DNA from: Variovorax sp. PAMC 28711
GTDB lineage: Bacteria; Pseudomonadota; Gammaproteobacteria; Burkholderiales; Burkholderiaceae_C
NCBI RefSeq assembly: GCF_001577265.1
Contig: NZ_CP014517.1
Span: forward strand, 425,001 to 489,000
Reading direction: 5' to 3'
DNA length: 64,000 nucleotides
Of this stretch, positions 48,026 through 57,481 are shown piece by piece (the stretch's first letter is position 1; the number at the start of each line of letters is the position of its first letter). The position numbers and the translations under genes are program-made. The notes under the pieces are model-generated. The model did not search any database. It was not told the DNA's origin and was given only the letters and a program-made list of their open reading frames with translations.

Positions 48026-49275
48026 CGGTCAATCTCTCCGAACACGATGTCCAGGGTACCGATCACGGCAACCGTGTCGGCAATCATGTGGCCGCGCGTC
48101 ATTTCGTCGAGGGCGGCCAGATGCGCGAAACCGGGCGCGCGGATCTTGAGGCGGTAGGGCTTGTTCGCACCGTCGCTCACCAGGTAGATGCCGAACTCGC
48201 CCTTGGGATGTTCCACGGCGGCATACGCTTCGCCCTCGGGCACGTGGAAGCCTTCGGTGAAGAGCTTGAAGTGGTGGATCAGCTCTTCCATGTTGGACTT
48301 CATGGATTCACGCTCGGGCGCCGCCACCTTGTGGTTGTCGGTGATGACCGGGCCAGGGTTCACGCGCAACCAGTCGACGCACTGCTTGATGATGCGGTTG
48401 GACTGCGCCATCTCTTCCATGCGAACCAGATAGCGGTCGTAGCAGTCACCGGTCTTGCCCACGGGGATGTCGAAATCCATGCGGTCGTACACGTCGTAGG
48501 GCTGCTTCTTGCGCAGGTCCCAGGCGATGCCGGAGCCGCGGAGCATCGGGCCCGTGAGGCCGAGGTTCAACGCGCGCTCGGGGGTCATGACGCCGATGCC
48601 GACGGTGCGCTGCTTCCAGATCCGGTTGTCGGTGAGCAGTGTGTGGTACTCCTCCATGTGCTTCACGAAGCGTTGCGTGAAGTCATCGATGAAGTCGAGC
48701 ATCGAACCCTGGCGGTTCTCGTTCATCCGAGCGAGCGCCTTGGCGTTCTTGATTTTGCTGACCTTGTACTGCGGCATGGTGTCCGGCAGATCGCGGTACA
48801 CGCCGCCGGGCCGGAAGTAAGCCGCGTGCATGCGCGCGCCCGACACCGCTTCGTACATGTCGAACAGATCTTCGCGTTCACGGAACGCATAGATCAGGAT
48901 GGTCGAACTGCCGCAATCGTTGCCGTGCGAGCCCAGCCACATCAGGTGATTGAGCAGCCGGGTAATTTCCGAGAACATCACGCGGATGTACTGCGCACGA
49001 ATCGGCACTTCGAGGCCGAGCAGCTTTTCGATGGCCAGACAGTACGCGTGCTCGTTGCACATCATCGACACGTAGTCGAGACGGTCCATGTACGGGAGCG
49101 ACTGGATAAAGGTCTTGCCTTCGGCCAGCTTTTCGGTGGCGCGGTGCAGCAGGCCGATGTGCGGATCGGCGCGCTGGACGACTTCACCATCGAGCTCGAG
49201 CACCAGGCGCAGGACGCCGTGCGCGGCCGGATGCTGAGGCCCGAAGTTCAGGGTGTAGTTCTTGATTTCGGCCAT
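48022..49275 (-). CDS. nuoD: NADH-quinone oxidoreductase subunit D
   Basis: Quinone-site subunit of 417 aa, related to NiFe hydrogenase large subunits. Marks: [37 protein letters not shown] and [19 protein letters not shown]. Quinone-pocket His and Tyr residues lie in these. It starts one base after the nuoC stop. Confidence 0.97.
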   Translation of the reverse strand: MAEIKNYTLNFGPQHPAAHGVLRLVLELDGEVVQRADPHIGLLHRATEKLAEGKTFIQSLPYMDRLDYVSMMCNEHAYCLAIEKLLGLEVPIRAQYIRVMFSEITRLLNHLMWLGSHGNDCGSSTILIYAFREREDLFDMYEAVSGARMHAAYFRPGGVYRDLPDTMPQYKVSKIKNAKALARMNENRQGSMLDFIDDFTQRFVKHMEEYHTLLTDNRIWKQRTVGIGVMTPERALNLGLTGPMLRGSGIAWDLRKKQPYDVYDRMDFDIPVGKTGDCYDRYLVRMEEMAQSNRIIKQCVDWLRVNPGPVITDNHKVAAPERESMKSNMEELIHHFKLFTEGFHVPEGEAYAAVEHPKGEFGIYLVSDGANKPYRLKIRAPGFAHLAALDEMTRGHMIADTVAVIGTLDIVFGEIDR

Positions 49276-49276
49276 A

Positions 49277-49885
49277 TCAGTGCAAGCCGCCGTAGTTTTC
49301 TTCGCGGATGATGCGCGGCGTGACCTCGCGCGGCTCGATCGACACCGGCTGGTAGACCACGCGCTTGAGCTCTTCGTCGTAACGCATTTCGACGTGCCCG
49401 GACAGCGGAAAGTCCTTGCGGAAAGGGTGGCCGATAAAACCGTAGTCGGTCAGGATCCGACGCAGGTCTTCGTGCCCGTCGAACACGATGCCGTAAAGGT
49501 CGAAGGCTTCGCGTTCGAACCAGTTGGCGGCGTTCCAGACATGCATCACCGAAGGAAGCACGGGAAAATCGTCGTCCGGGCAAAACACCTTCACCCGCAC
49601 GCGCTGGTTCAGGCTGACGGACAGCAGATGGGAAACCGCGCAGTAGCGCAGGCCGTCCCATTCGGTGTCGCGCCACGCCGAGTAGTCGACGCCGCACAGA
49701 TCGATGAGCTGCTCGAACTTGCAACCGGGCGCGTCGCGCAGGGTCTGCATGGCTTCGAGATAGTCGGCGGCCTTCAGCACCAGGGTCACCTCGCCCAGCG
49801 CGACGGTGATGCTGACGACCTTGTCGCCGAGGACTGAAGAAAGGGTGTCCCGAAGAGCTTCGGGCGCGATCGCAAAGGCTGTCAT
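49277..49885 (-). CDS. nuoC: NADH-quinone oxidoreductase subunit C
   Basis: Peripheral-arm subunit of 202 aa, separate from NuoD as in most beta-proteobacteria. Marks: [40 protein letters not shown] and [20 protein letters not shown]. Starts 10 bases after nuoB. Confidence 0.96.
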   Translation of the reverse strand: MTAFAIAPEALRDTLSSVLGDKVVSITVALGEVTLVLKAADYLEAMQTLRDAPGCKFEQLIDLCGVDYSAWRDTEWDGLRYCAVSHLLSVSLNQRVRVKVFCPDDDFPVLPSVMHVWNAANWFEREAFDLYGIVFDGHEDLRRILTDYGFIGHPFRKDFPLSGHVEMRYDEELKRVVYQPVSIEPREVTPRIIREENYGGLH

Positions 49886-49895
49886 GGATGTCCGT

Positions 49896-50378
49896 TCAGG
49901 CGCGAGCGATGGTGTTCGTGCGGCGCACCTTCTGCTGCAGCTGGATGATTCCGTAGATCAGCGCTTCGGCGGTCGGCGGGCAACCCGGCACGTACACGTC
50001 GACCGGCACGATGCGGTCGCAACCGCGAACCACCGAATAGCTGTAGTGGTAGTAGCCGCCGCCATTGGCACACGAGCCCATCGACAGCACCCAGCGCGGC
50101 TCGGCCATCTGGTCATACACCTTGCGCAGCGCCGGTGCCATCTTGTTGCACAACGTGCCGGCCACGATCATCAGATCGGACTGGCGCGGGCTCGCGCGGA
50201 ACACCTCTGCGCCGAAGCGGCCGATGTCGTAGCGCGCCGCAGCGGCGTGCATCATTTCGACGGCGCAGCACGCCAGGCCGAACGTCATCGGCCAGAGCGA
50301 GCCGGTCTTGGCCCAGTTCACGACGGCGTCGTACGACGTCGTGGCAAAGCCTTCTTTGAAAACGCCTTCAATGGCCAT
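49896..50378 (-). CDS. nuoB: NADH-quinone oxidoreductase subunit B
   Basis: Subunit with terminal cluster N2, 160 aa. The tandem cysteines are in [13 protein letters not shown], with further ligands in [20 protein letters not shown] and [16 protein letters not shown]. Starts 26 bases after nuoA. Confidence 0.97.
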   Translation of the reverse strand: MAIEGVFKEGFATTSYDAVVNWAKTGSLWPMTFGLACCAVEMMHAAAARYDIGRFGAEVFRASPRQSDLMIVAGTLCNKMAPALRKVYDQMAEPRWVLSMGSCANGGGYYHYSYSVVRGCDRIVPVDVYVPGCPPTAEALIYGIIQLQQKVRRTNTIARA

Positions 50379-50404
50379 GGGTGTACCTTGTTGCCGGAAC
50401 CCGG

Positions 50405-50764
50405 CTATTCCCAGTCAAGTGCGCCTTTTTTCCACTCGTAGACAAAGCCCACGACAAGGATCGCCAGGAAGATCACGACCGCCCAGAAACCTGTCGCGCC
50501 GACTTCTTTCAGCGCCACGGCCCAGGGAAACAGAAAAGCAATTTCGAGGTCGAAAAGAATGAAAAGGATGGCGACCAGGTAGTAGCGCACATCGAACTTC
50601 ATGCGGGCGTTTTCAAACGCCTCGAAGCCGCATTCGTAAGGAGAATTTTTTGCCGCATCCGGCCGGTTGGGACCGAGGATGTAGCCAAGAACCTGTGGAG
50701 CGATGCCGACACCGACGCCGACCAGGATGAACAACAGGACGGGCAGGTAGGAATCGAGGTTCAT
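50405..50764 (-). CDS. nuoA: NADH-quinone oxidoreductase subunit A
   Basis: First nuo gene, 119 aa, three membrane segments. Marks: [20 protein letters not shown] (with the conserved Cys loop), [20 protein letters not shown]. Lies 49 bases after the tRNA-Leu gene. Confidence 0.95.
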   Translation of the reverse strand: MNLDSYLPVLLFILVGVGVGIAPQVLGYILGPNRPDAAKNSPYECGFEAFENARMKFDVRYYLVAILFILFDLEIAFLFPWAVALKEVGATGFWAVVIFLAILVVGFVYEWKKGALDWE

Positions 50765-50781
50765 CAGGGTATACCGCTTGC

Positions 50782-50808
50782 CACCGGCAGGAACTGTTCC
50801 TGCCGGTG
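50782..50808. promoter_or_regulatory. Perfect 12-base palindrome between tRNA-Leu and nuoA
   Basis: CACCGGCAGGAA and TTCCTGCCGGTG surround a 3-base centre, giving a very stable hairpin 5 bases past the tRNA 3' end. There is no T-run, so it is not a standard terminator. It could help process the tRNA from a longer transcript, protect the nuo mRNA 5' end, or bind a regulator. Confidence 0.5.
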
Positions 50809-50813
50809 ATATT

Positions 50814-50898
50814 TGGTGCGGTCGGCGAGACTCGAACTCGCACAGCTTTCGCCACTACCCCCTCAAGATAGCGTGTCTACCAATTTCACCACGACCGC
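50814..50898 (-). tRNA. tRNA-Leu (anticodon GAG)
   Basis: 85 bases including an encoded CCA. The acceptor stem GCGGTCG pairs with CGACCGC. The D-loop GTGAAATTGGTAGAC, anticodon arm CTATC-TTGAGGG-GGTAG (one G-U pair) with GAG in the loop, long variable arm and T-loop GAGTTCGAGTCTC are all present. It is embedded between secG and nuoA, a position I recall as conserved in beta-proteobacteria. Confidence 0.93.
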
Positions 50899-51016
50899 GG
50901 TTTTTCTGTCCAGATGGCATGAGGAACCCGTGAGGGTTTTAGCTTTCCAGACAGCTTAAGAGTTTACCCTGAAATGCAGCCTTTTCTCACAGGCCGATGC
51001 ACTGAAAACAACGAGA

Positions 51017-51418
51017 TTACTTGGTCGGGATCTGCGCGGGACCCGAAGCCGGTGCAGCAGGTGCCGAAGCCGGTGCGCTGCCTGCAGGAATCTGGGCACC
51101 GGAAGCACCCGATGCGGCGGGCGCGGGAACGCCCACGGCGGCGCGCTCGAGCAGACTGCCGCCACCGCCGCTGTTCGGCCGCGAGTGGCTGAAGTACGCC
51201 AGGGCCAAGGTGCACACGAAGAAAACGGCAGCCAGCACGGCCGTCGTGCGCGACAAGAAGTTGGCACTTCCGCTGGCGCCGAACAGGCTGCCTGCACTGC
51301 CGCTTCCGAAGGCTGCACCCATGTCGGCACCCTTGCCATGCTGCACGAGGATCAGCCCGATCATCGCGAGCGCCGAGAGCATCTGCACGGCGACCAATAG
51401 GTTGAGGATCACATTCAT
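51017..51418 (-). CDS. secG: Preprotein translocase subunit SecG
   Basis: Small SecYEG subunit of 133 aa with two membrane segments, LLVAVQMLSALAMIGLILVQ and TTAVLAAVFFVCTLALAYF. Between them is the cytoplasmic loop QHGKGADMGAAFGSGSAGSL, the SecG hallmark. A Pro/Ala-rich tail of about 50 residues follows, typical of beta-proteobacterial SecG. The start is preceded by CAGGAG of the repeat at 51,426. Confidence 0.93.
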   Translation of the reverse strand: MNVILNLLVAVQMLSALAMIGLILVQHGKGADMGAAFGSGSAGSLFGASGSANFLSRTTAVLAAVFFVCTLALAYFSHSRPNSGGGGSLLERAAVGVPAPAASGASGAQIPAGSAPASAPAAPASGPAQIPTK

Positions 51419-51425
51419 TCTTCTT

Positions 51426-51469
51426 ACTCCTGATTTGATAGCAGCCCGCGCCTGTGTTCAGGCGGCTGC
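51426..51469 (-). repeat. GCTATC-type short repeat before secG
   Basis: On the minus strand a GCCGCCTG...CAGGCGC hairpin leads into CTGCTATCAAATCAGGAGT, which supplies the secG ribosome-binding site. The arrangement is shared with the copies at 53,232 and 55,637. It overlaps the end of tpiA. Confidence 0.5.
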
Positions 51470-52213
51470 GGCAATGATTTGCAGAAAGTCTGCGGCTTTG
51501 AGCGACGCGCCGCCGATGAGGCCGCCGTCGATGTCGGGCTGGCCCAGCAACTCGGCAGCATTCGCCGCGTTCATGCTGCCGCCGTAGAGGATCCGGATGC
51601 CCGCGGCGTGTTCGCTTGCCGCGTGGTGCAGCTGCGCACGCAACAATGCATGCACCGCCTGCGCCTGCGCGGGCGTGGCGGTCTTGCCGGTACCGATCGC
51701 CCAGATCGGTTCGTAAGCCACGACGATCTCACTGATGCAGTGGCCGTTGACATGGATGATCGCCGCCAGTTGGCGCTTCACGACCTCTTCGGTCTGCCCT
51801 GCGTCGCGCTGCGCCAGCGTTTCGCCCACGCACACGATTGGCATGATGCCGTTGGCCAATACAGCGGCGGCTTTGGCGGCCACGCCTTCGTCGGTTTCAC
51901 CGTGGTACTGACGACGCTCCGAATGGCCGACGATGGCATAGCGCACACCGAAATCCTTCAGCATGACCGCCGACTGCTCCCCGGTGAAAGCGCCCTGCGG
52001 ATGGGCCGACACATCCTGTGCGCCGAGGGCCAGCGACGAGCTGGCCACCAACGACTGCACCTGCGCCAGATACGGCGCGGGCACGCACAGCGCAACATCG
52101 CACGCCGGCGCACCGGCGCCCTGCAACAAGGCCTTCACGAGCGCCTCGTTCGCCGCCAGGCTGCCGTTCATCTTCCAATTACCGGCGATCAGCTTCTTCT
52201 TTGTCATCGTCAT
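51458..52213 (-). CDS. tpiA: Triosephosphate isomerase
   Basis: Interconverts dihydroxyacetone phosphate and glyceraldehyde 3-phosphate; 251 aa from ATG 52213 (ATG 52207 is equally possible). Marks: [10 protein letters not shown] with the catalytic Lys, AIVGHSERR with the electrophilic His, and [15 protein letters not shown] with the base Glu, plus the phosphate loop GGLIGGASL. It starts 5 bases after the quinone oxidoreductase gene. Confidence 0.97.
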   Translation of the reverse strand: MTMTKKKLIAGNWKMNGSLAANEALVKALLQGAGAPACDVALCVPAPYLAQVQSLVASSSLALGAQDVSAHPQGAFTGEQSAVMLKDFGVRYAIVGHSERRQYHGETDEGVAAKAAAVLANGIMPIVCVGETLAQRDAGQTEEVVKRQLAAIIHVNGHCISEIVVAYEPIWAIGTGKTATPAQAQAVHALLRAQLHHAASEHAAGIRILYGGSMNAANAAELLGQPDIDGGLIGGASLKAADFLQIIAAAA

Positions 52214-52218
52214 CGCAC

Positions 52219-53217
52219 TCACCACGTCAGCACGATCTTGCCGATGTGCTCGTTGGACTCCATGAGGGTGTGCGCCTGCGCCGCACCACTCGGCTCGCCG
52301 ATGGCGGCGAACGTGCTGTGGATCACCGGCTGGATCGCCCCGGCTTCCAGCAGCGGCCACACCTTTTCGCGCAACGCCTTCGCGATCGCGCCCTTGAACG
52401 CGATCGGCCGCGGCCGCAATGTCGACCCCGTCACCGTGAGGCGACGGCGCAACAGCACGCCCGCGTTGAACTCCGCCTTGACGCCGCCCTGCACCGCGAT
52501 GATCACGATGCGGCCGTCCTCGGCCATGCAATCGATCTCGCGCGCCACATAGTCGCCGGCGACCATGTCGAGCAGCACGTCGACGCCCTTGCCGTCGGTC
52601 AAACGCTTGACCTCGGCCACGAAGTCGGCCTTCTTGTAGTTGATCGCGTGATCGGCGCCCAGCTTCAGGCAGGCGTCGCACTTCTCGTCCGAGCCGGCCG
52701 TCACGATCACCGTGGCGCCGAGCGCCTTGGCCAGCTGGAGCGCCGTCACGCCGATGCCGCTCGATCCGCCCTGGATCAACAGCGTCTCGCCTTTTTGCAG
52801 GCGACCGCGTTCGAACACGTTGCTCCACACAGTGAAGAACGTCTCCGGCAGCGAAGCCGCTTCCAGCGTGCTCCAGCCACGCGGCGCGGGCAGGCACTGC
52901 GCGACCGGGGCGACGCAATATTCGGCGTAACCGCCGCCTGCCACCAGGGCGCACACGAGGTTGCCGATGGCGAACCCTGCCGCGGCCATGGCCTCGGCAT
53001 CGCCCGCCACGATCTCGCCGGCCACTTCGAGGCCCGGCAAGTCGGAGGCGCCCGGCGGCACCGGGTAGTGGCCCATGCGTTGCAGCACGTCGGGCCGGTT
53101 CACGCCGCTGGCCGCCACGCGAATCAACAGTTCACCCACGCCGGCCACCGGCTGCGGACGCTCCGTCACGCGCAGCACCTCAGGGGCGCCGAACGAAGAG
53201 ATTTCAATGGCTTTCAT
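52219..53217 (-). CDS. NAD(P)H quinone oxidoreductase, PIG3/zinc-free MDR family
   Basis: Medium-chain dehydrogenase of 332 aa from ATG 53217. The N-terminal domain has [20 protein letters not shown] and [20 protein letters not shown]. The NADPH fold starts [20 protein letters not shown] with [20 protein letters not shown]. There are no zinc-binding cysteines, as in quinone oxidoreductases such as PIG3/QorA. It is followed closely by tpiA. Confidence 0.9.
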   Translation of the reverse strand: MKAIEISSFGAPEVLRVTERPQPVAGVGELLIRVAASGVNRPDVLQRMGHYPVPPGASDLPGLEVAGEIVAGDAEAMAAAGFAIGNLVCALVAGGGYAEYCVAPVAQCLPAPRGWSTLEAASLPETFFTVWSNVFERGRLQKGETLLIQGGSSGIGVTALQLAKALGATVIVTAGSDEKCDACLKLGADHAINYKKADFVAEVKRLTDGKGVDVLLDMVAGDYVAREIDCMAEDGRIVIIAVQGGVKAEFNAGVLLRRRLTVTGSTLRPRPIAFKGAIAKALREKVWPLLEAGAIQPVIHSTFAAIGEPSGAAQAHTLMESNEHIGKIVLTW

Positions 53218-53231
53218 GGTCTTTTCGGGGC

Positions 53232-53277
53232 TGCAGCGCCTGCAAGACAGGCGCAGACTGCTATCAAAAAAGATAGC
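53232..53277 (+). repeat. GCTATC-type short repeat between pnp and the oxidoreductase gene
   Basis: GCGCCTG...CAGGCGC is followed by CTGCTATCAAAAAAGATAGC, a second perfect GCTATC/GATAGC hairpin with a six-base loop. Same layout as the copy before secG, in the opposite direction relative to the adjacent genes. On the minus strand the TTTTTT sits in a hairpin loop, so it is not a standard terminator. Confidence 0.5.
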
Positions 53278-53316
53278 GGCGGCTTCGTCGAGACGAGGCC
53301 GCCGCATCCGGTCGAC

Positions 53317-55632
53317 TTACTCCTGCGATTCGCGCGGAGCGTGCTCTGCGGCAGGTGCCGGCGAGTCGTTGCGCGGTGCGTCGTTGCGCGGTGCATCGTT
53401 GCGTTCGCCTTCGAAGCGCGGCGGACGGTCGCCACGCGGTGCGCGGTCGCCACGGTCTTCACGCGGGCCACGGTCGCTGCGCGGCGGACGGTCGCCGCGG
53501 TCTTCGCGCGGTGCACGTTCCTGGAATTCCATGCCGGCCGGACGCTCGGTCAGGGCCTTCATCGACAGCTTGACGCGGCCCTTTTCGTCCGTCTCGAGGA
53601 CCTTGACCTTCACGATCTGGCCTTCGCTCAGGTAGTCCTGCACGCGCTCGACACGCTCGTGCGCGATCTGGCTGATGTGCAGCAGACCGTCCTTGCCGGG
53701 CAGCAGGTTGATCAGTGCGCCGAAGTCCAGGATCTTCGTGACCGGGCCTTCGTACACCTTGCCGATTTCGACTTCCGCCGTGATCTGCTCGATGCGCTTC
53801 TTGGCGAGTTCGGCCTTTTCCGGGTCGACCGATGCGATCGTGATGGTGCCGTCTTCGTCGATGTTGATCGTCGTGCCGGTTTCTTCCTGCAGCCCGCGAA
53901 TGACCGCGCCGCCCTTGCCGATCACGTCGCGAATCTTCTCGGGGTTGATCTTCAGCGTGGTCATGCGGGGCGCGAAGTTCGACACTTCGGTCTTGGCCTC
54001 GCCCATGGCTTCCTGCATCTTGCCCAGGATGTGCATGCGCGCTTCCTTGGCCTGAGCCAGGGCGACCTGCATGATTTCCTTCGTGATGCCTTGGATCTTG
54101 ATGTCCATCTGCAGCGCGGTGATGCCGGCGGTCGTGCCGGCCACCTTGAAGTCCATGTCGCCCAGGTGATCTTCGTCGCCCAGGATGTCGGTCAGCACCG
54201 CGAAGCGGTTGCCTTCCTTGATCAGGCCCATGGCAATACCGGCGACGTGCGCCTTCATCGGCACGCCGGCATCCATCATCGACAGGCAACCGCCGCAGAC
54301 CGAAGCCATCGACGACGAGCCGTTCGACTCGGTGATTTCGGACACGACACGCACCGTGTACGGGAATTCTTCCTTGCTCGGCAGCACGGCGACGAGCGCG
54401 CGCTTGGCCAGACGGCCGTGGCCGATTTCGCGGCGCTTGGTCGAGCCCATGCGGCCCACTTCGCCGGTGGCGAACGGAGGCATGTTGTAGTGGAACAGGA
54501 AGCGGTCTTCGTACTCGCCGGCCAGTGCGTCGATGCGCTGTGCGTCGCGTTCGGTACCGAGCGTGGTGATCACCAGCGCCTGTGTTTCGCCGCGGGTGAA
54601 CAGCGCCGAACCGTGGGTGCGTGGCAGCACGGAATTGCGGATCTCGATCGGGCGCACGGTGCGCGTGTCGCGGCCGTCGATGCGGGGTTCGCCTTCGAGG
54701 ATCTGGCTGCGGACGATCTTGGCTTCGATCTCGAACAGCAGGTCGTTGACCTTGCCGGCGTCGAACGGCTCGCCGGCGTCTTTGAGCGCCGCCATCACAC
54801 TGGCGTTGGCTTCACGCAGGGCTTGCGTGCGCGCTTGCTTGCTGCGGATCTGGTACACGGCGCGCAGCTTTTCTTCGGCCAGGCCCTTGACCTTGGCGAT
54901 GAAGGCTTCGTCCTTGGCGGCAGGCTGCCAATCCCACACCGGCTTGCCGGCGTCGCGCACGAGTTCGTGGATCGCGTTGATCGCGATGGCGGCCTGCTCA
55001 TGGCCGAACACCACGCCGCCGAGCATGATTTCTTCGCTCAGTTGCTGGGCTTCGGACTCGACCATCAGCACGGCCGCTTCGGTGCCGGCGACGATCAGGT
55101 CCATCTGCGAATCCTTGCGCGCCGTCTGGCCCGGGTTCAGCACGTACTGGCCGTTGACGTAGCCCACGCGGGCGGCGCCGATCGGGCCGCTGAACGGGAT
55201 GCCGGAGACCGACAGCGCGGCGGACACGCCGATCATGGCGGCGATGTCGGCATCGACCTCGGGGTTGAGCGACAGCGTGTGGATCACCACATGCACTTCG
55301 TTCAGGAAGCCTTCAGGGAACAGCGGGCGGATCGGGCGGTCGATCAAGCGGCTGGTCAGGGTTTCGTGTTCGCTGGGCTTGGCTTCGCGCTTGAAGAAGC
55401 TGCCGGGGATCTTGCCGGCGGCGTAGGTCTTCTCGATGTAGTCGACGGTCAGCGGAAAGAAGTCCTGGCCCGGCTTGGCGGTCTTGGAAGCGACCACGGT
55501 GGCCAGGATCACGGTGCCGTCGATCTCGACGGTGACGGCGCCGCCAGCCTGGCGGGCGATCTCACCGGTTTCCATGACGACGGTCTTGTCGCCCCACTGG
55601 AAGGACTTGGTGACTTTGTTGAAGAGGCTCAT
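53317..55632 (-). CDS. pnp: Polyribonucleotide nucleotidyltransferase (PNPase)
   Basis: Phosphorolytic 3'-5' exoribonuclease of 771 aa; trimer and degradosome component. Two RNase PH domains ([39 protein letters not shown]), then a KH domain ([20 protein letters not shown]) and an S1 domain ([30 protein letters not shown]). After the S1 domain comes a 65-residue disordered tail built from repeats such as [16 protein letters not shown] and [12 protein letters not shown]. Its start is preceded by CAGGAGC from an upstream repeat. rpsO is immediately upstream, the classic rpsO-pnp order. Confidence 0.97.
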   Translation of the reverse strand: MSLFNKVTKSFQWGDKTVVMETGEIARQAGGAVTVEIDGTVILATVVASKTAKPGQDFFPLTVDYIEKTYAAGKIPGSFFKREAKPSEHETLTSRLIDRPIRPLFPEGFLNEVHVVIHTLSLNPEVDADIAAMIGVSAALSVSGIPFSGPIGAARVGYVNGQYVLNPGQTARKDSQMDLIVAGTEAAVLMVESEAQQLSEEIMLGGVVFGHEQAAIAINAIHELVRDAGKPVWDWQPAAKDEAFIAKVKGLAEEKLRAVYQIRSKQARTQALREANASVMAALKDAGEPFDAGKVNDLLFEIEAKIVRSQILEGEPRIDGRDTRTVRPIEIRNSVLPRTHGSALFTRGETQALVITTLGTERDAQRIDALAGEYEDRFLFHYNMPPFATGEVGRMGSTKRREIGHGRLAKRALVAVLPSKEEFPYTVRVVSEITESNGSSSMASVCGGCLSMMDAGVPMKAHVAGIAMGLIKEGNRFAVLTDILGDEDHLGDMDFKVAGTTAGITALQMDIKIQGITKEIMQVALAQAKEARMHILGKMQEAMGEAKTEVSNFAPRMTTLKINPEKIRDVIGKGGAVIRGLQEETGTTINIDEDGTITIASVDPEKAELAKKRIEQITAEVEIGKVYEGPVTKILDFGALINLLPGKDGLLHISQIAHERVERVQDYLSEGQIVKVKVLETDEKGRVKLSMKALTERPAGMEFQERAPREDRGDRPPRSDRGPREDRGDRAPRGDRPPRFEGERNDAPRNDAPRNDSPAPAAEHAPRESQE

Positions 55633-55636
55633 TTTT

Positions 55637-55685
55637 GCTCCTGTTTTGATAGCGAGGTACCCAGACCCCGCGGGCGTTGGAGCGC
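55637..55685 (-). repeat. GCTATC-type short repeat before pnp
   Basis: On the minus strand GCGCTCC...TCGCTATCAAAACAGGAGC lies directly before the pnp ATG; the 17-base core matches the copy before secG at 15 positions. It supplies the pnp ribosome-binding site (CAGGAG). Confidence 0.5.
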
Positions 55686-55773
55686 TTTTTCAGAACACGA
55701 TGCCATTCCAGCGAAACCCGCCCGGGGATTCCTTGGAATGACACAGCGTCGCTCTGTTTTGCGGCTCCGAAGT

Positions 55774-55815
55774 AAAAAACGCCTGAGCTAGCGGACTAAC
55801 TCAGGCGTTTTTGCA
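55774..55815 (-). terminator. Terminator after rpsO
   Basis: AACGCCTGAG pairs with CTCAGGCGTT, with extra pairing of TAG and CTA around a short loop, and is followed by a T-run on either strand. It lies 12 bases after the rpsO stop; readthrough would give pnp transcripts. Confidence 0.85.
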
Positions 55816-55826
55816 TGCGATTCGAA

Positions 55827-56093
55827 TTACTTGCGCAGGCCCAACTTGGCGATCAGCGCGGCGTAACGCTGGACATCCCTGGACTTCAGGTAGTCGAGCA
55901 ACTTGCGGCGGCGGCTCACCATGCGCAGCAGACCACGACGACCGTGATGGTCCTTGGCGTGCGTCTTGAAGTGAGGCATCAACTCGTTGATGCGGGCGGT
56001 CAGCAGTGCGACCTGCACTTCAGGACTGCCGGTGTCGTTGGCGGCGCGGGCGTTGTCTTTGACGACTTCAGCCTTGATGGACGATGCGATCAT
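55827..56093 (-). CDS. rpsO: 30S ribosomal protein S15
   Basis: Small ribosomal protein of 88 aa from ATG 56093, close to the usual 88-89. Contains [40 protein letters not shown] and [20 protein letters not shown]. Binds 16S rRNA and in E. coli represses its own mRNA; no such site is assessed here. Longer upstream starts are not supported. The 213 bases between it and the aminotransferase gene hold no recognisable gene and should include its promoter. Confidence 0.96.
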   Translation of the reverse strand: MIASSIKAEVVKDNARAANDTGSPEVQVALLTARINELMPHFKTHAKDHHGRRGLLRMVSRRRKLLDYLKSRDVQRYAALIAKLGLRK

Positions 56094-56306
56094 GTTTGAT
56101 TTCCTGTTCCGGTTTGTTTGACTTGCGGTGTGCGCTGGAACTGCATACACCGTGCGCCTTGCGGCAATGAACCCGGGATTATAGCCCGCCCCCAGGCTGC
56201 GCGCACTTCGTGTCGCTTCTCCAACCCCCTACCGGGGGCGGCGCCAGCGGCCCGGCGAAGCCGGTTCCGCGGCACCCCACCCACAAAAGCGGGGCCTGCG
56301 GCCCGC

Positions 56307-57467
56307 TTACCTTTGAGCGGCCAGCCAGCGCTTCAGGCGCTCCACGCCCTCAACCAGCCGCTGCGGGTCTTTGGAGGCGAAGCACCAGCGCAGCCAGCCT
56401 TGCGCTTCGGGCGCGAAGGCGTTGCCCGGGGCGAGGCCGAGGCCGGCCTCGGTCACCAGGCGCTTGGCCACGTCGAGCGAATCGTCGAAGCCTTCGAGGC
56501 GGAAAAAGGCATACATGCCGCCCTTGGCGGGCACCACCTGCACACCGGGCACCCGGGCCAGCAGCGGCAGCAGCGTGTCGCGGCAGTGCTTCAGGTGGGC
56601 CACCACGCGCGGCGTGATGTCGTCGGTGTTCTTCAGCGCGGCGATCCCGGCGCGCTGGGTGAACACGCTGGCGCACGAGGTGTTGAACTCGATCAGCTTG
56701 CCCAGGTCGTCCATCAGCGCGGGCGGCAGCACCAGCCAGCCCAGGCGCCAGCCCGTCATGAGGAAGCTTTTGGAAAAGCTGTGCGCCACCACCAGCCGGT
56801 CGTCCGGCGCGGCGATGTCCAGGAAGCTCGGCGCGCAGCCGTTCGGCGACGGCTCGAAGTACAGCCGCTCGTACACCTCGTCGGCCAGGATCCAGGTGCC
56901 AGTCGCGCGGCAGTGGTCGAGGATGGCGCGCTGCTCGTCGCCGGTCAGCGTCCAGCCGGTCGGGTTGTTCGGCGCGTTGACGATCAGGAGCTTCGTCTTG
57001 TCGGTCACGGCGCGTCGGAGCGCCGCCATGTCGAGCGTCCACTCGCCTCGCACCGGCACCAGTGGCAGGCAGCGCACGGTGGCGCCCATGATGGCCGGCT
57101 GGGCCGTCAGGTTGGGCCAGACGGGCGTGATGGCGACCACTTCGTCGCCCGCGTCGACCAGCGCCTGCACCGCCAGCATCAACGCGTTCACGCCGCCCGA
57201 CGTGACCGCGATCCGCCCGGCGTCGACGCGCGGATGCAGCCGGCTCGTGTAGACGGCGATCGCTTCGCGCAGTTCGGGCAATCCGAGGTTGTGGGCGTAG
57301 AAGGTCTCGCCCCGATTCAACGAATCGATGGCGGCCTCTCGGATGACTTCGGGCGTGACCTCGTCGCTCTCGCCGAACCAGAAGGCCAGCACGTCGCTGC
57401 GGCCGAGGCCGGCGTTGGCCACTTCACGGATCTTGGAGGCTTCGAGGTTCTGGATGGCGCTGCGCAT
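56307..57467 (-). CDS. Class I/II PLP-dependent aminotransferase
   Basis: Fold-type I aminotransferase of 386 aa from ATG 57467. Marks: the AHNLGLPELREAIAVY region, SGGVNALMLAVQALVDAGDEV, the PLP ring segment NAPNNPTGW, Asp/Tyr in LADEVYERLYF and the Schiff-base Lys in VVAHSFSKSFLMTGWRLG. It resembles aspartate/methionine-type aminotransferases; substrate unknown. Confidence 0.88.
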   Translation of the reverse strand: MRSAIQNLEASKIREVANAGLGRSDVLAFWFGESDEVTPEVIREAAIDSLNRGETFYAHNLGLPELREAIAVYTSRLHPRVDAGRIAVTSGGVNALMLAVQALVDAGDEVVAITPVWPNLTAQPAIMGATVRCLPLVPVRGEWTLDMAALRRAVTDKTKLLIVNAPNNPTGWTLTGDEQRAILDHCRATGTWILADEVYERLYFEPSPNGCAPSFLDIAAPDDRLVVAHSFSKSFLMTGWRLGWLVLPPALMDDLGKLIEFNTSCASVFTQRAGIAALKNTDDITPRVVAHLKHCRDTLLPLLARVPGVQVVPAKGGMYAFFRLEGFDDSLDVAKRLVTEAGLGLAPGNAFAPEAQGWLRWCFASKDPQRLVEGVERLKRWLAAQR

Positions 57468-57481
57468 GGTGGTTCTCGTGT

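Noticed and set aside
50782..50808. Palindrome as a rho-independent terminator of the tRNA
   Set aside because: No T-run follows on either strand, so I list it as a regulatory or processing element.
53390..53520. Tandem short repeats suggesting a CRISPR array
   Set aside because: They are codon repeats of the PNPase tail, uneven in length and without spacers.
55570..55744. Small open frames overlapping the pnp start
   Set aside because: No family match; the pnp start is fixed by its conserved N-terminus and Shine-Dalgarno.
52018..55791. Very long plus-strand frame (over 1,200 codons) across the quinone oxidoreductase and pnp
   Set aside because: Antisense to pnp and its neighbour; no domain recognisable.
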